Shown: in pieces, positions 18,650-28,200 of the stretch
Numbering within the stretch: position 1 is the first letter of the stretch
How the letters are laid out: each line of letters starts with the position of its first letter
From: JADJPG01 sp964491875
GTDB lineage: Bacteria; Verrucomicrobiota; Verrucomicrobiia; Limisphaerales; JADJPG01
NCBI GenBank assembly: GCA_964491875.1
Contig: CAZBIC010000003.1
Span: 1 to 64,000 of the forward strand
Direction: 5' to 3'
DNA length: 64,000 nucleotides
Notes under the pieces: model-generated
Databases searched by the model: none
The model's input: only the letters and a program-made list of their open reading frames with translations
Told to the model about the DNA's origin: nothing
Position numbers and translations under genes: made by a program

Positions 18650-19384
18650 GTGGCCAATACAGCATCGGATACCAATTCGTTTCGCGTGCTCATTCTGGAA
18701 GACGACCAGATCTCGCTCGCATCCGCATCCCAGACCGTTCTCCGCGCGGCGGCGGAAAGTGTGATTGTGTCCGCCCGCACGCTGGCAGAGGGCCGGCGGC
18801 TGTTGAATGAACACAAGTTCCAGCTGTGCGTGCTGGACATCCAGCTGCCGGACGGGCTCGGGATCGATTTCCTGCACGACATCCAGCAGAAAAGCCCGGA
18901 GGCGTGCGTGGCGATTTTGACGGGGGTGCCGCTGCCGCATTACCGCGATCAGGCGGAGGCGTTTGGAATTCTTCATTTCATGGAGAAGCCGGCGGATGGG
19001 AAGACGCTCGGCGCGTTGGTGCGCGAGCATTGGGACAAGTGGAAGGGTGTGAAGAGCGGCAGCGGTGGTTTCTCGGCGCTGCTGACGCAGTTGACGACGC
19101 TCGACATCATTCAGCTGAAGTGTCTGGCGCGATCGACGGTGGTGCTGGATTTCGTGGGTGAAGAAGGCGGGAGGGGACGGGTGTTCTTCAAGGACGGCGA
19201 GATCGTCCATGCCGAGTCGGGCGCGGTAAAGGGCGTTGAGGCCTTCAACGAGATCGTCGGCTGGCGGAGCGGCCAAGTGACGGAGGTAAGCATCGACCCC
19301 ATGCCGTCCCGCACGATCGAAGGGCACTGGCAGGGATTGCTCATGCACGCGGTGCACTGGGTGGACGAGCATCGGCAGCCGTAG
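18650..19384 (+). CDS. Response regulator with REC and DUF4388 (PATAN) domains
   Basis: About 244 residues. The receiver domain has the acidic pair in LEDD near residue 13, phospho-acceptor Asp63 (CVLDIQLPDG) and the conserved Lys in MEKPAD. It is followed by a DUF4388/PATAN domain (about residues 135-235; VLDFVGEEGGRGRVFFKDG), a module of unknown biochemical role found in bacterial and cyanobacterial signalling proteins. There is no DNA-binding domain, so output is probably protein-protein. The GTG at 18650 is preferred, being just before the first receiver strand; an in-frame GTG at 18632 is an alternative. No histidine kinase is in the window, so its partner is encoded elsewhere. Confidence 0.85.
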   Translation: MANTASDTNSFRVLILEDDQISLASASQTVLRAAAESVIVSARTLAEGRRLLNEHKFQLCVLDIQLPDGLGIDFLHDIQQKSPEACVAILTGVPLPHYRDQAEAFGILHFMEKPADGKTLGALVREHWDKWKGVKSGSGGFSALLTQLTTLDIIQLKCLARSTVVLDFVGEEGGRGRVFFKDGEIVHAESGAVKGVEAFNEIVGWRSGQVTEVSIDPMPSRTIEGHWQGLLMHAVHWVDEHRQP

Positions 19385-19470
19385 TCCTCCGTGTCGGAGG
19401 TGAGAGAATTTCAGTCGCGCGCAGGGGGCATTTCGCTCGAAATCTCTCGGGCCATCTCTATACTTCGCGC

Positions 19471-20025
19471 GTGGCCAAAAAGATTCTGATCATCACGGAC
19501 GACTCGGGCGAGTCACTGGAGATTTACTACGCGCAGCAACGTTTCACCGAGGCGGGTTGGAAGGCGGTGATCGCAGCAACGCAGAAGAAGCTGATTCACG
19601 GGGTCATTCACGATTTCGAGCCGGGCTGGAACACGTATGTGGAACGGCCGGGTTACCTGGTGAAGTGCGACCTCGCGTTGCGCAATGTCCGGGTGACGGA
19701 TTACGACGCGGTGATGCTGATCGGCGGTCGTGCGCCGGAGTTCCTGCGGCATGACGCCGCGACGATTCGCATCGTGCAGGAGTTTGCGCGGCGCGGGAAA
19801 TGGGTCTTCTCCATCTGCCACGGCATCCAGATCTTGATCGCGGCCGGGCTGGTGAAAGGCAAGACGCTCACCTGTTACCGCAATGTGAGGTTCGAGCTGG
19901 AGCAGGGCGGCGGCAAGTGGGTGGACAAACAGTGCGTGCGCGACGGGAAGTTCATCACGTCGCAGACGTGGGAGAGTCACCCGGAGTTTTACCGTGAGAT
20001 TTTCAAACAACTGAAGGAGTGCTGA
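19471..20025 (+). CDS. DJ-1/PfpI family protein
   Basis: A 184-residue class I glutamine-amidotransferase-like protein. The nucleophile elbow is SICHG with Cys116, and GGRAPEFLRHD supplies the family's conserved segment near residues 91-101. Members include deglycase or chaperone DJ-1, the PfpI protease and related cysteine hydratases; the specific activity here cannot be assigned. The start is GTG at 19471 (VAKKILIITDD), directly at the first beta strand. It is followed after one base by the zinc-ribbon gene, whose AAGGAG ribosome site lies within the end of this gene, so the two proteins are made together. Confidence 0.9.
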   Translation: MAKKILIITDDSGESLEIYYAQQRFTEAGWKAVIAATQKKLIHGVIHDFEPGWNTYVERPGYLVKCDLALRNVRVTDYDAVMLIGGRAPEFLRHDAATIRIVQEFARRGKWVFSICHGIQILIAAGLVKGKTLTCYRNVRFELEQGGGKWVDKQCVRDGKFITSQTWESHPEFYREIFKQLKEC

Positions 20026-20026
20026 T

Positions 20027-20323
20027 ATGCCGACGCGTCATTGCCACAACTGTGGCTGGGAATACGCCATCGCCGGGCTGCCGGGGCGGACGGAGAGCTG
20101 TCATCAATGCGGCTCGGACCTGAAGGTCTGCCTGAACTGCATCAGCTACGACCCGCGCGTGGCGCAGCAGTGTCGTGACAAGAGGGCCGATCCGGTGCAG
20201 GAAAAGAACATGGCGAACTTCTGCGAGTATTTTGATTTCATCCGCCGTGACTGGAAGGGGAAGGGCGTGGACAAGCGCGAGGAAGATGCGCGCGACAAGT
20301 TGAAGAGGTTGCTGGGGGATTAG
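20027..20323 (+). CDS. Small zinc-ribbon protein
   Basis: A 98-residue, highly charged protein. Four closely spaced CxxC-type sites (CHNC, CHQC, then CLNC and a later Cys in FCEYF) predict one or two bound zinc ions; the first pair makes a rubredoxin-like ribbon. The C-terminal third is helical and Lys/Asp-rich. A strong AAGGAG at seven bases before the ATG supports the start. The one-base gap to the DJ-1-like gene makes a functional pair likely, perhaps a partner or a redox-sensing subunit. I know no defined function. Confidence 0.8.
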   Translation: MPTRHCHNCGWEYAIAGLPGRTESCHQCGSDLKVCLNCISYDPRVAQQCRDKRADPVQEKNMANFCEYFDFIRRDWKGKGVDKREEDARDKLKRLLGD

Positions 20324-20451
20324 GAAGAAGACGGATTGGCCCGCTAAAGACGCTAACGGGGGGAAGGCGGTCACGCGGACTGTGAGCCTTCCTTGCCTTG
20401 GAGTTTCCGTTCAATCGTCGCTCCGCAACGAGAGATTCTTTGCTTCATGAA

Positions 20452-20471
20452 CCGTGGACTGAAGTCCACGG
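20452..20471. repeat. Perfect short palindrome, interspersed-repeat type
   Basis: CCGTGGACT and AGTCCACGG are perfect 9-bp arms with a two-base centre. The same motif (a sequence around GTGGACTTCAGTCCAC) is familiar as a dispersed palindromic element in many Planctomycetes and Verrucomicrobia. It sits in the 237-bp gene-free gap 20324-20560, downstream of the zinc-ribbon gene. Confidence 0.6.
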
Positions 20472-20560
20472 CTACTTTCAATGCCTCGCTCCGCGAGTCG
20501 AGGATGTCCGGCCCAAGCTTTTCATCGAATGCGGCGAGTCACTCGATTCCCAAAACACAA

Positions 20561-20590
20561 AGCCCCCTTCCGGTTTCCCGGAAGGGGGCT
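20561..20590 (-). terminator. Strong intrinsic terminator of the first porin gene
   Basis: On the minus strand a 13-bp perfect stem (AGCCCCCTTCCGG / CCGGAAGGGGGCT) with a GAAA tetraloop is followed by a T-rich tail. It lies 27 bp past the porin stop codon at 20617. Confidence 0.9.
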
Positions 20591-20616
20591 GAAAGATTCT
20601 GTCTGACTAAGTCAGA

Positions 20617-21834
20617 TTAGAACTTGTAGATGATGTTCGCAGCGATCAGCACGTTGTTGCGCTTGGTGTAGGTCGCAGGAGTGCCGGAACCGCCGCCGCC
20701 AGCTGTGTTGTTTCCCCAGCCGACCATGTCGCCGTCGCCAGCCTGGTGATCCCAACGGATTTCCAAACGGCTCAGGACGTTGTTCCAGAGGTCGTATTGG
20801 AGCGTGCTGGTGAGAGCAACAACCTTGTTGTTGCCGCCAGACAGGCCTGCAGCGCCGCCGAGCAGGGTGGTGTCGGATTCAGCGTACTCACCGCGGAGGT
20901 GGAGGCTGAGCTTCTCGGTCGCCTGAAGGGAGGCGTAGAGGGTCAGAGCCGTTGCATCGAGGTCCGTGCTGTCACCCGCATTGTAGCCGGTGGTCGCCAG
21001 ATAATCGAGCGAGGCACCAACCTTGAGGTTCTTGACCGGGGTGTTCAGCGTGGCACCGATGTAATAGCTGGTTTGATCCCAGTCCGCACCGGTGTTGTAG
21101 CCGTTCACGATGCCCGCATACAAGGTGGAGCCGGAGATGAAGCCCCAGTCTTCCGGAGCGGTGACCGCGATGGAACCCATGTAGGTCTTGTAGGATTCAG
21201 CCTTCGGCGGGTTGGCCTTCTGGTTGATCACAGGACCGATGGTGTTGCCGATGCCAGCCGAGAGGCTGACCGCGCTGCTCACCTGGTAGGAGGCGAGGAC
21301 ACCGGTGTGGGTGGTCGGCTCGATGGTGAAGCCGTAGGAGCGGGTGTAGTTCGGGTTGTTGCCGGCGTCGAAGACTTCGTAGCCGATCACGGTGTCGAAC
21401 ACGCCGACCTTGAAATCAAGGCCGTTGCCCACGGGAGCGCGCAGGCTGACATACGCCTGCTTGATGGCGGAAGCGCTGCCGTCACCGTTCTGGTCGAGCG
21501 TGGTGCCGTAGGCGCCAGCGTCACCGCCGAAGAGCAGTTCCGCCTTGTAACCAGCGGACCACTGGGCTTCGTCGAGGGGCTTCTCGATCTGGAGCTTGAA
21601 CACGTCCAGGTTAAAACCATCCGCCTTGGAGGCAGTGTTGTAACCATGGGCCGGGAGGGATTCATTGCCCGTGCCGGTGTTCCAGTGGATCGAGGTGTTG
21701 ACGTAACCGCTGATGGTGGTGGAAGACAACGCGGTCAACAGACCGTTTGCCTTGCCTTCTTCGGCCGACGAGGTCGCCGGGATGCTGATGAGTCCGAGTG
21801 CAGCCAGACCCATCGTCCATTTATTAACTTTCAT
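20617..21834 (-). CDS. Outer-membrane porin, paralogue 1
   Basis: A 405-residue beta-barrel protein. The ATG at 21834 is chosen because GGAAGG lies about 8 bases before it and a signal peptide follows (MKVNKWTMGLAALGLISI, cleaved near ATSSAEE). The rest is a pattern of alternating strands rich in Gly, Tyr and Asn, and it ends in IIYKF, the terminal Phe being the signature of outer-membrane barrel assembly. It closely resembles the next gene on this strand (shared segments such as SGYVNTS, APVGNGLDFKVGVFD and NPNYTRSYG), so the two arose by tandem duplication. It presumably forms a general or substrate-specific diffusion channel; the substrate is unknown. A strong terminator follows it. Confidence 0.9.
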   Translation of the reverse strand: MKVNKWTMGLAALGLISIPATSSAEEGKANGLLTALSSTTISGYVNTSIHWNTGTGNESLPAHGYNTASKADGFNLDVFKLQIEKPLDEAQWSAGYKAELLFGGDAGAYGTTLDQNGDGSASAIKQAYVSLRAPVGNGLDFKVGVFDTVIGYEVFDAGNNPNYTRSYGFTIEPTTHTGVLASYQVSSAVSLSAGIGNTIGPVINQKANPPKAESYKTYMGSIAVTAPEDWGFISGSTLYAGIVNGYNTGADWDQTSYYIGATLNTPVKNLKVGASLDYLATTGYNAGDSTDLDATALTLYASLQATEKLSLHLRGEYAESDTTLLGGAAGLSGGNNKVVALTSTLQYDLWNNVLSRLEIRWDHQAGDGDMVGWGNNTAGGGGSGTPATYTKRNNVLIAANIIYKF

Positions 21835-22175
21835 TCTCTGTTCCTTCCGTTTGTTTTGTTTTTGTCTCAGGTTCCTACCCAGCCAAATCACGTATAAATA
21901 ACTCATTACGTGGTCTGGACTGCGTGTTTTGCAGCCTGAAGCACGGAACTTCGAAGCGGCCGCAAGAGTGTCACAGGTGTTGGTTCCCGCCGCGGACTGG
22001 AACGGTATGCGCCAGCCCACGAGCGACTTGAGTTGACCCGTGACGGGGGACGTTTTGGGCATCCCACCAATTATTGGCAAGCACTTTCTTTTGTGGCTCC
22101 GCTCTGCTGGCGGCGGGTTTTCGGTCCGATCCGGAACCGGTTTTTCTCCGGCAAACGGTCAGGGCAATTACGGAT
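21835..22175. other. Gene-free gap between the two porin genes
   Basis: These 341 bases hold the end of one porin unit and the promoter of the next. About 21841-21910 is conspicuously AT-rich compared with the rest of the window and is where a promoter would lie, but I could not define convincing -35 and -10 boxes. GGTCCGATCCGGAACC near 22122 has dyad character and may belong to a terminator. Confidence 0.4.
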
Positions 22176-23396
22176 TCAGAACTGATAGATCACGTTCGCG
22201 GCCACGAGAAAGGAGTTCCGCAAACGGTCGCCGGAAGGTCCGCCGCCCGAGCCGCCACCGCCGACTCCGGACGGTTCGCCGCCGTAACCCGGCATCTCGC
22301 CATCGCCTGCCTGATGGTCCCAACGCACTTCGAGGCGGCTGATGACATTGCGCCACAGATCATATTGGAGCGTTCCTGTGAGGGCGAAGACCTCGCTGTT
22401 GCCATCATCGATATCCGCGCTGCCGTCGAAGAGCCCGGTGCTCGACCAGGCGTATTCCGCGCGGCCGTGCAGGCTCAACTTGTCGGTGAGCTGAAACGAG
22501 CTGTAGAGCGCAAGCGCATTGGCGTAGTCATCATTGCCGGCGTTGAAGTCAGAAGTGCCCAAATACGAATACGACGCGCCAAGTCGCAAGCTGGGCACGG
22601 GAGTGTTCAACGTCGCGCCGGCGTACCACGTGGTTTGGTCCCAATCCGAACGCGTACTATATCCACTCGCCACGCCGCCGTACAACGCAGATCCGGCGAG
22701 GAACCCCCAATCCTCCGGCGCACTCAGCGCCACGAGCCCGGAATACGCCTTGAAGGATTCTGCCTTCGGCGGGTTCGCCTTGGAGTTGATCACCGGCCCG
22801 ATCGTATCCGCCACGACGGCGGCGGCACTCAACCATGAAGCAAATTGATAGCTAACTTGAATTCCAGTATGAGACTGCGGCGCGAGGGTCGTTCCGTAAG
22901 AACGGGTGTAGTTGGGATTCCGTCCCGCGTCGTGACTCTCGTATCCGAGCAAGCCATCGAACACGCCGACTTTGAAATCCAGTCCGTTGCCGACCGGGGC
23001 GCGCAAGGTGACATGCGCCTGCCGCACCGCTGCCGCACTCGAATCAATCCCGCCCGCATCCAGTGTCGAGCCGAACGTCCGCGCGTCCGGACCGAACCAA
23101 AGCTGGACCTTGTAGCCCGCCGACCACGTGGCGTCATCGAGTTCACGCTCCAGCGTCAGGTCCACCACGTTCAGGTTGAAGCCATCCTGTTTCTGCGAGG
23201 TATTATAGAAGTAATCCGGAACATGACCGCTGCCCGTGCCGGGATTCCAGTGCATGGACGTGTTCACATAACCGCTGAGAGTGGTCGACGACACGGCGGT
23301 CCAAAGCTGATTGCCACTCTCCTCTGCGCGCGCCGAGCCGGGCAAACTCACGCATCCGGCGGCGGCTAAACCGATCGTCCAGTGATTCATTCTCAT
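22176..23396 (-). CDS. Outer-membrane porin, paralogue 2
   Basis: A 406-residue beta-barrel protein and tandem copy of the downstream porin. The ATG at 23396 (MRMNHWTIGLAAAGC) aligns with the paralogue's MKVNKW start and has GAGGAA four bases before it; the second ATG at 23390 has worse alignment. A signal peptide ends near SARAEES. The C-terminus NVIYQF ends in the barrel Phe. Compared with the paralogue it has a longer Gly/Pro-rich loop near the C-terminus (GEPSGVGGGGSGGGPS). The two presumably differ in solute specificity or expression, as each appears to have its own upstream region. Confidence 0.9.
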   Translation of the reverse strand: MRMNHWTIGLAAAGCVSLPGSARAEESGNQLWTAVSSTTLSGYVNTSMHWNPGTGSGHVPDYFYNTSQKQDGFNLNVVDLTLERELDDATWSAGYKVQLWFGPDARTFGSTLDAGGIDSSAAAVRQAHVTLRAPVGNGLDFKVGVFDGLLGYESHDAGRNPNYTRSYGTTLAPQSHTGIQVSYQFASWLSAAAVVADTIGPVINSKANPPKAESFKAYSGLVALSAPEDWGFLAGSALYGGVASGYSTRSDWDQTTWYAGATLNTPVPSLRLGASYSYLGTSDFNAGNDDYANALALYSSFQLTDKLSLHGRAEYAWSSTGLFDGSADIDDGNSEVFALTGTLQYDLWRNVISRLEVRWDHQAGDGEMPGYGGEPSGVGGGGSGGGPSGDRLRNSFLVAANVIYQF

Positions 23397-23574
23397 AAAG
23401 TTCCTCGTCCGGCACGCGCTCCGTTGCAGACCCGTCATGGTGTCCCGCGCGGTGGTGCTCTTGAGGCGCGACGCTAGGAAATGAGCTTCCGACTGACAAC
23501 AGTTTTCTCCCTGCTGACGTATTTACAGACGTGAACCGCTTGAATCATCCACGCGACTTGTTGATTCTCCCGCC

Positions 23575-24060
23575 ATGTCTGCCAGCGCACAAATCATCCA
23601 CGCCAAGTCTGGTGAAGGTCAGGCATACTCGGCCGTCGGCGATATCTACCGCATTCTCGCCAGCGGCGAACAAACCGGCGGCGCCTACGTGCTCTCGGAA
23701 GCCCGCGTGCTTCCCGGAGGAGGACCGCCGCCGCACATTCATCGTCGCGAGGACGAAGCCTTCTTCATCCTCGAAGGCGAGGTCACCTTCACCGTGGATG
23801 GCAAACGCCTTGTCGCCGGCCCCGGCACGTTCGTGCAAGGTCCGCGCAACATCCCGCATGCGTTCAAGAACGAAGGCAACATTCCGGCGCGAATGCTGAT
23901 CCTCGTCACGCCTCCCGGCTTCGACAAGTTTATCACCAGCATCGCCGCGCCCGTTCCGTCGTTCGATTCTCCGCCGTTGCCCGTTACCCCCGCCGACATC
24001 GAACGCCTCCTGACCATCGCGCCGCAATCCGGGATCGAAATTCTGCCGCCGCCGCACTGA
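23575..24060 (+). CDS. Cupin-domain protein
   Basis: A 161-residue small barrel protein. The first cupin motif is HIHRREDEAFFILEGEV (two His and a Glu as metal ligands) and the second GPRNIPHAFKN supplies the last His. Such single-domain cupins include isomerases, dioxygenases and sugar-binding or regulatory proteins; nothing here picks one. The start ATG at 23575 begins MSASAQIIHAKSG. It precedes a 2-hydroxyacid dehydrogenase by 105 bp on the same strand and may be linked to it. Confidence 0.88.
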   Translation: MSASAQIIHAKSGEGQAYSAVGDIYRILASGEQTGGAYVLSEARVLPGGGPPPHIHRREDEAFFILEGEVTFTVDGKRLVAGPGTFVQGPRNIPHAFKNEGNIPARMLILVTPPGFDKFITSIAAPVPSFDSPPLPVTPADIERLLTIAPQSGIEILPPPH

Positions 24061-24165
24061 ACGCAACTCGACTTTCCCGACCTGCTACCGGCGTTCGGTC
24101 GGCAGCGCGGTGCAGGTTTCGCCTTGCCTCTGTTTCCGTCGGATCGAAGCTTCCTCTCACATCAC

Positions 24166-25161
24166 ATGAGCACACGCGCCAAAGTCGTCATTACCGATTT
24201 CATCACCGGAGAACTGGAACACGAACGCCGCATCCTCGGTGATCTCGCGGATGTCATCGCTCTCAACGCGAAGAACGAAAGCGAGCTCGCCGGGCGGATC
24301 GAGGACGCCGACATCGTGATGGTCTACCACTACCTCGGTCTGTCCGCCGCCACCATCGCGCGACTCACGAACTGCAAGCTCATCGTTCGCTGTGGCGTCG
24401 GCTTCGACAACGTGGACCGCGCCGCCGCCCGCGCTCTTGGCATCGCCGTCGCGAATATTCCCGACTACGGCACCGAAGACGTCGCGGATTCCGCCATCGG
24501 CATGATGCTCACGCTCGCCCGCGGCATTCACTCGCTGAACACCCGCCTGCAGAACGCCCAAGGCGACTGGAGCTACACTCAAGTCGCGCCCGTGCTGCGC
24601 CTGCGCGGACGCGTCTTCGGCGTGATCGGCATCGGCCGCATCGGCACCGCCGCCGCATTACGGGCCAAGGCGCTCGGGATGGAGGTCGTCTATTTCGATC
24701 CGCATGTGCCGCAAGGCCGCGACAAATCCCTCGGTATCCGTTCCGTCGAAACGCTCGATGAACTGCTCGCGCAAGCCCACGTCGTCAGCGCGCATTGTCC
24801 GCTCACGCCCGAAACGAAACATCTGCTCAACCGCGACACCATCGCGAAGATGCGGCACGGCTCGTTCCTCGTGAACACCTCGCGCGGCGGCGTGGTGGAT
24901 GTGCTCGCCGTCCTCGACGCCGTGACCTCCGGTCATCTGCGCGGTGCCGGCATCGACGTGTTGGAAACCGAACCTCCCTCGCCCGACCATCCGCTCATCA
25001 AAGCGTGGCGCGATCCGAATCACCCGGCGCACGACCGCCTCATCATCAATCCGCACGCGGCGTTCTATTCAGAGGAAGGCCTCATCGACATGCGCGTCAA
25101 AGGTAGCCAGAACTGCCGCCGCGTGCTGCTCGGCCAGACACCTTTCAACGTGGTGAATTAG
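24166..25161 (+). CDS. D-isomer-specific 2-hydroxyacid dehydrogenase, CtBP-like
   Basis: A 331-residue NAD-dependent dehydrogenase. The Rossmann motif is GVIGIGRIG; the substrate-binding Arg lies in NTSRGGVVD, and the catalytic His is in NPHAAFYSEEG, with the acidic partner in the IDVLETEPP segment. The sequence NPHAAFYSEEG and the overall pattern recall the C-terminal-binding-protein branch within the phosphoglycerate/lactate/glyoxylate dehydrogenase superfamily. The ATG at 24166 (MSTRAKVVITDF) is preferred over the ATG at 24124. Whether it acts on glyoxylate, a keto acid or another substrate cannot be told. Confidence 0.92.
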   Translation: MSTRAKVVITDFITGELEHERRILGDLADVIALNAKNESELAGRIEDADIVMVYHYLGLSAATIARLTNCKLIVRCGVGFDNVDRAAARALGIAVANIPDYGTEDVADSAIGMMLTLARGIHSLNTRLQNAQGDWSYTQVAPVLRLRGRVFGVIGIGRIGTAAALRAKALGMEVVYFDPHVPQGRDKSLGIRSVETLDELLAQAHVVSAHCPLTPETKHLLNRDTIAKMRHGSFLVNTSRGGVVDVLAVLDAVTSGHLRGAGIDVLETEPPSPDHPLIKAWRDPNHPAHDRLIINPHAAFYSEEGLIDMRVKGSQNCRRVLLGQTPFNVVN

Positions 25162-25253
25162 CAGAATGACGCTTCGACTCCGTGAGTGATGAGCGCGTCA
25201 GCATCGATTCAACCTCATGGGGCGGCCGACCTGGCCGAAATGTTTGGAGCAAT

Positions 25254-28200
25254 ATGACTATCTGCAATAACGGATTGCGCAGCGGGTTCTTGGTCCTGCT
25301 GATCGCCGGCAGCGCTGGAATGTGGAATCCGATCGGTTTGTCCGGGCAGGTTACCCGCCAGCGTGGCGAGAGCTACGACGCGTATTATACCCGGAAGGTT
25401 CAGGAGGAGACCGCGAATTTCCGGAACAATAATCCGAATTTTGGCGTTCGACCGTCCTCGGGGTCGGGGACTTTTTCCAGCCTTGAAGAATGGGTCCGGC
25501 GAGATCAGGCGCGGAGGGCTGCGGCCAGGAACTTTGATCCGGCGGCAGCCGCTGAGGAGCGGGCGGCGGCGGAGCGTGCTCGGATCGCCGAGGAAGCGGA
25601 GCGTGCCGCCAGGAAGCGCCTTTCTGATCAGTGGGCGGAGCAAAGGCGCATCGAAGCTGCACGAGCGGCGGAAGCCGCGGGGCGTCAGCGATGGCAGGAG
25701 CATCGCGTATGGCTCGAACTGGCAGAGCGCGGGAGCAGGACCGCAGCGTTCGAACTGGGGCGTGCGTTTGATCGAAATGCGCTTCCGCCCGGCCTCGAAT
25801 TGGCCCCGGAGCAACGCCTTGAGTCGGCTCTCCTCCACTATCGCGCCGCGGCTGAGACGCGTTCATGGGATGCCCGGCTCCGCTTGTTCGGCCTTTACCC
25901 GCGTCTTCTCGCTCCCGCCAAGTATCGCGAAACTGCCGGCGCATGGATCGATCGGTCGGCCGCTGCTCTCAATCCCCAAGCTGCCTTCAACAGTCTGGTC
26001 GCTGCGGATCGCAATGGCGATCTTGCCGCGACGCTGGTACTCGCCGCGTGGCATCAGCGCCGTGATCTTGGCTTTGGCCGGCTGTCTGTAACGGATTCTC
26101 ACACGGCGCTCACAGAATGCCTGCGACTCTATGGAAAGGTCGGGGTGGAATTTCCCCGCCTCGGCGCATACTTCGCCGGCAGCCTCGCTCAGGGCTACAC
26201 CGTGCCGGGATCGTGCCTCACGAATCTGCAGTCGCTCGCCCGCAACCATGAGCCGATGGCTGGAGATCCAACCGGAATGCTCGGTGCGGATCTGCAGACC
26301 CACGCCCGCATCCTCATGGCAGAGCTCATTCTCGAACGGCGGGTGCAGGGAACGCCCGAGGAAGCGGCGTTCCTCCTGCGACAAGGCGATTCGCCGGCGC
26401 CAGCAGCTCTCATTCGTCTGGGCGACTGGGTGTTCCATGAAACCGCAGGCCACTGGCTTTCGCGCTGGGAAGGCATCCGGGCCTACGAGGCGCTGCCGGA
26501 CCGACCGGAATATGTTTGGTATCGCGGGCGTGCCCAGACTCTCCGCGGCCTGGCGTTGCTTGAAGGTGACGGCGAGAACGGCCAGACCGGGAAGCCCGAT
26601 CCCGCTGCTGCTGCCCGCTACTTCGAGCAGGCCGAGGGACTCTTTCGCGGGACTGCGGCGCCGCCGGCGCGCGTCAACTACGAGGATCAAAAATCTCATC
26701 CCGACCTGGGCAGGCAGGATGATGAGCTGGACATTGAAGAAGTGTCCGCATTGCGCTGGGGAACGTTGCTTCGATATCAACTGATCGATCCCGCCAAGGT
26801 CGACACGGTCAAAGGTGCACTCACTCCCTCGGCTGCGGGTCCGATCGGAACGCAACTGTTGCGGGCGGCCAGTCTGGCGACGGGCAGCCGCGGGTTTCAG
26901 TCCGATGCGGATGCCGCCCTCCGTCATTTTGGCAATCTTGCTCCTTACCGCGGTCCGGTTCGTCCGACCATCGCGGCCGAGGCGGTGGAAGCTCTCGTCG
27001 AGCTGGCGCGCAAGCAGCCCGGCCTCACCGCCACCGTCAATGACCAGCTTCAGGCTATCGTCACTCGTGCCAATGGTTGCGCGAATCTTCCGTTGGCAAC
27101 GCAGATCGCAGCGGGCTTTAGAGGCTCCGTCTCCACACTCGCCACTCATCGAGAATTGATTCGCCTTCAAGGCGAGGCGCGCGGACCGGGCGTATCCGAA
27201 TTTCAAACCGTCGAACACGCTGTGCGTCTTGGTATCGCCGGTTCCGCTCTGGGCGGCCTCTCCACTGCGATCAATCTCCAGCTCGACCGGTTGCCAAAGA
27301 CGGCTTTGACCCGCGCCTGGAGGGACGCCTTTGGTCGCGGCGGACCGGAACGCACGAAAGCGATTGGCGCGCTTCCGGCGACGGGCCTGACGGCGGAGTT
27401 GTTGAAAGTGATGGAGGCTCATTCAAGGGTCACTGAAAGCCGCGATATTCCGGAGCAACTCCGCAGCATGACGGACCTCTGCGCGCTGGCGGAGTCAGGC
27501 TCGCTGGATGCCTATGCGATTTTGATGCGAAACGACTACCCCGGCTTCTTCATCAATACGACCGCCCATCGTTGGACCGATCCCATCTTGCGCCGGCTCG
27601 CATTCGCCGCGTGCGCCAGATTCGAGGCGGGCAAAGCTGCGCAGAGCCGCGTTCGCTCCGAGCAAGCGCAGGGGTTGTGGCTGGCTGCGCTGGAGAACGG
27701 CCACTTCGAAGCCCGTCGCGCCCTGGCCGGACTCGGAGTTTCTCCTGAAGAGGTTGCTCGGGCGGTTCCGGAGGCCATCGATCAGTCCTTGCTTAAGAAG
27801 CTGTCAGATATTGAGTCGTTCCTGTTGGAACTACCCGGCCTCTGGTGGACCACCAATCACTTGAATCAATTCGACCAGGCATTTCAGTCACTGGCCACCT
27901 CCGCGCGGCCGGAACTGGCGGCTGCCTACGCCGATCTGGAGGCGGTGGCCTTGCCTCGTGAAGTTATGGGCGGTCGAAAATCCCAGGATCCAGGTCGCGC
28001 GGCATCCGCCCGTGTGCTCTACGCACAGGCCCGTTGTCGCCTGGATGGACTTGGTCGGCCGGCTGACCTGCTCGAAGCGTCCCGACTTCACCGCCGCGCA
28101 GAGGCAACCAATTATAACCTCTCGACCGCATTGTCCCGGAAGCTGTCGGCCGACATTGAGAAGGCGTTGACCAAACAAGCCACCGCGCAATCCGAACCGG

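Noticed and set aside
22080..22175. Terminator for the second porin gene
   Set aside because: A dyad-like stretch exists, but the stem is weak and no T-run follows.
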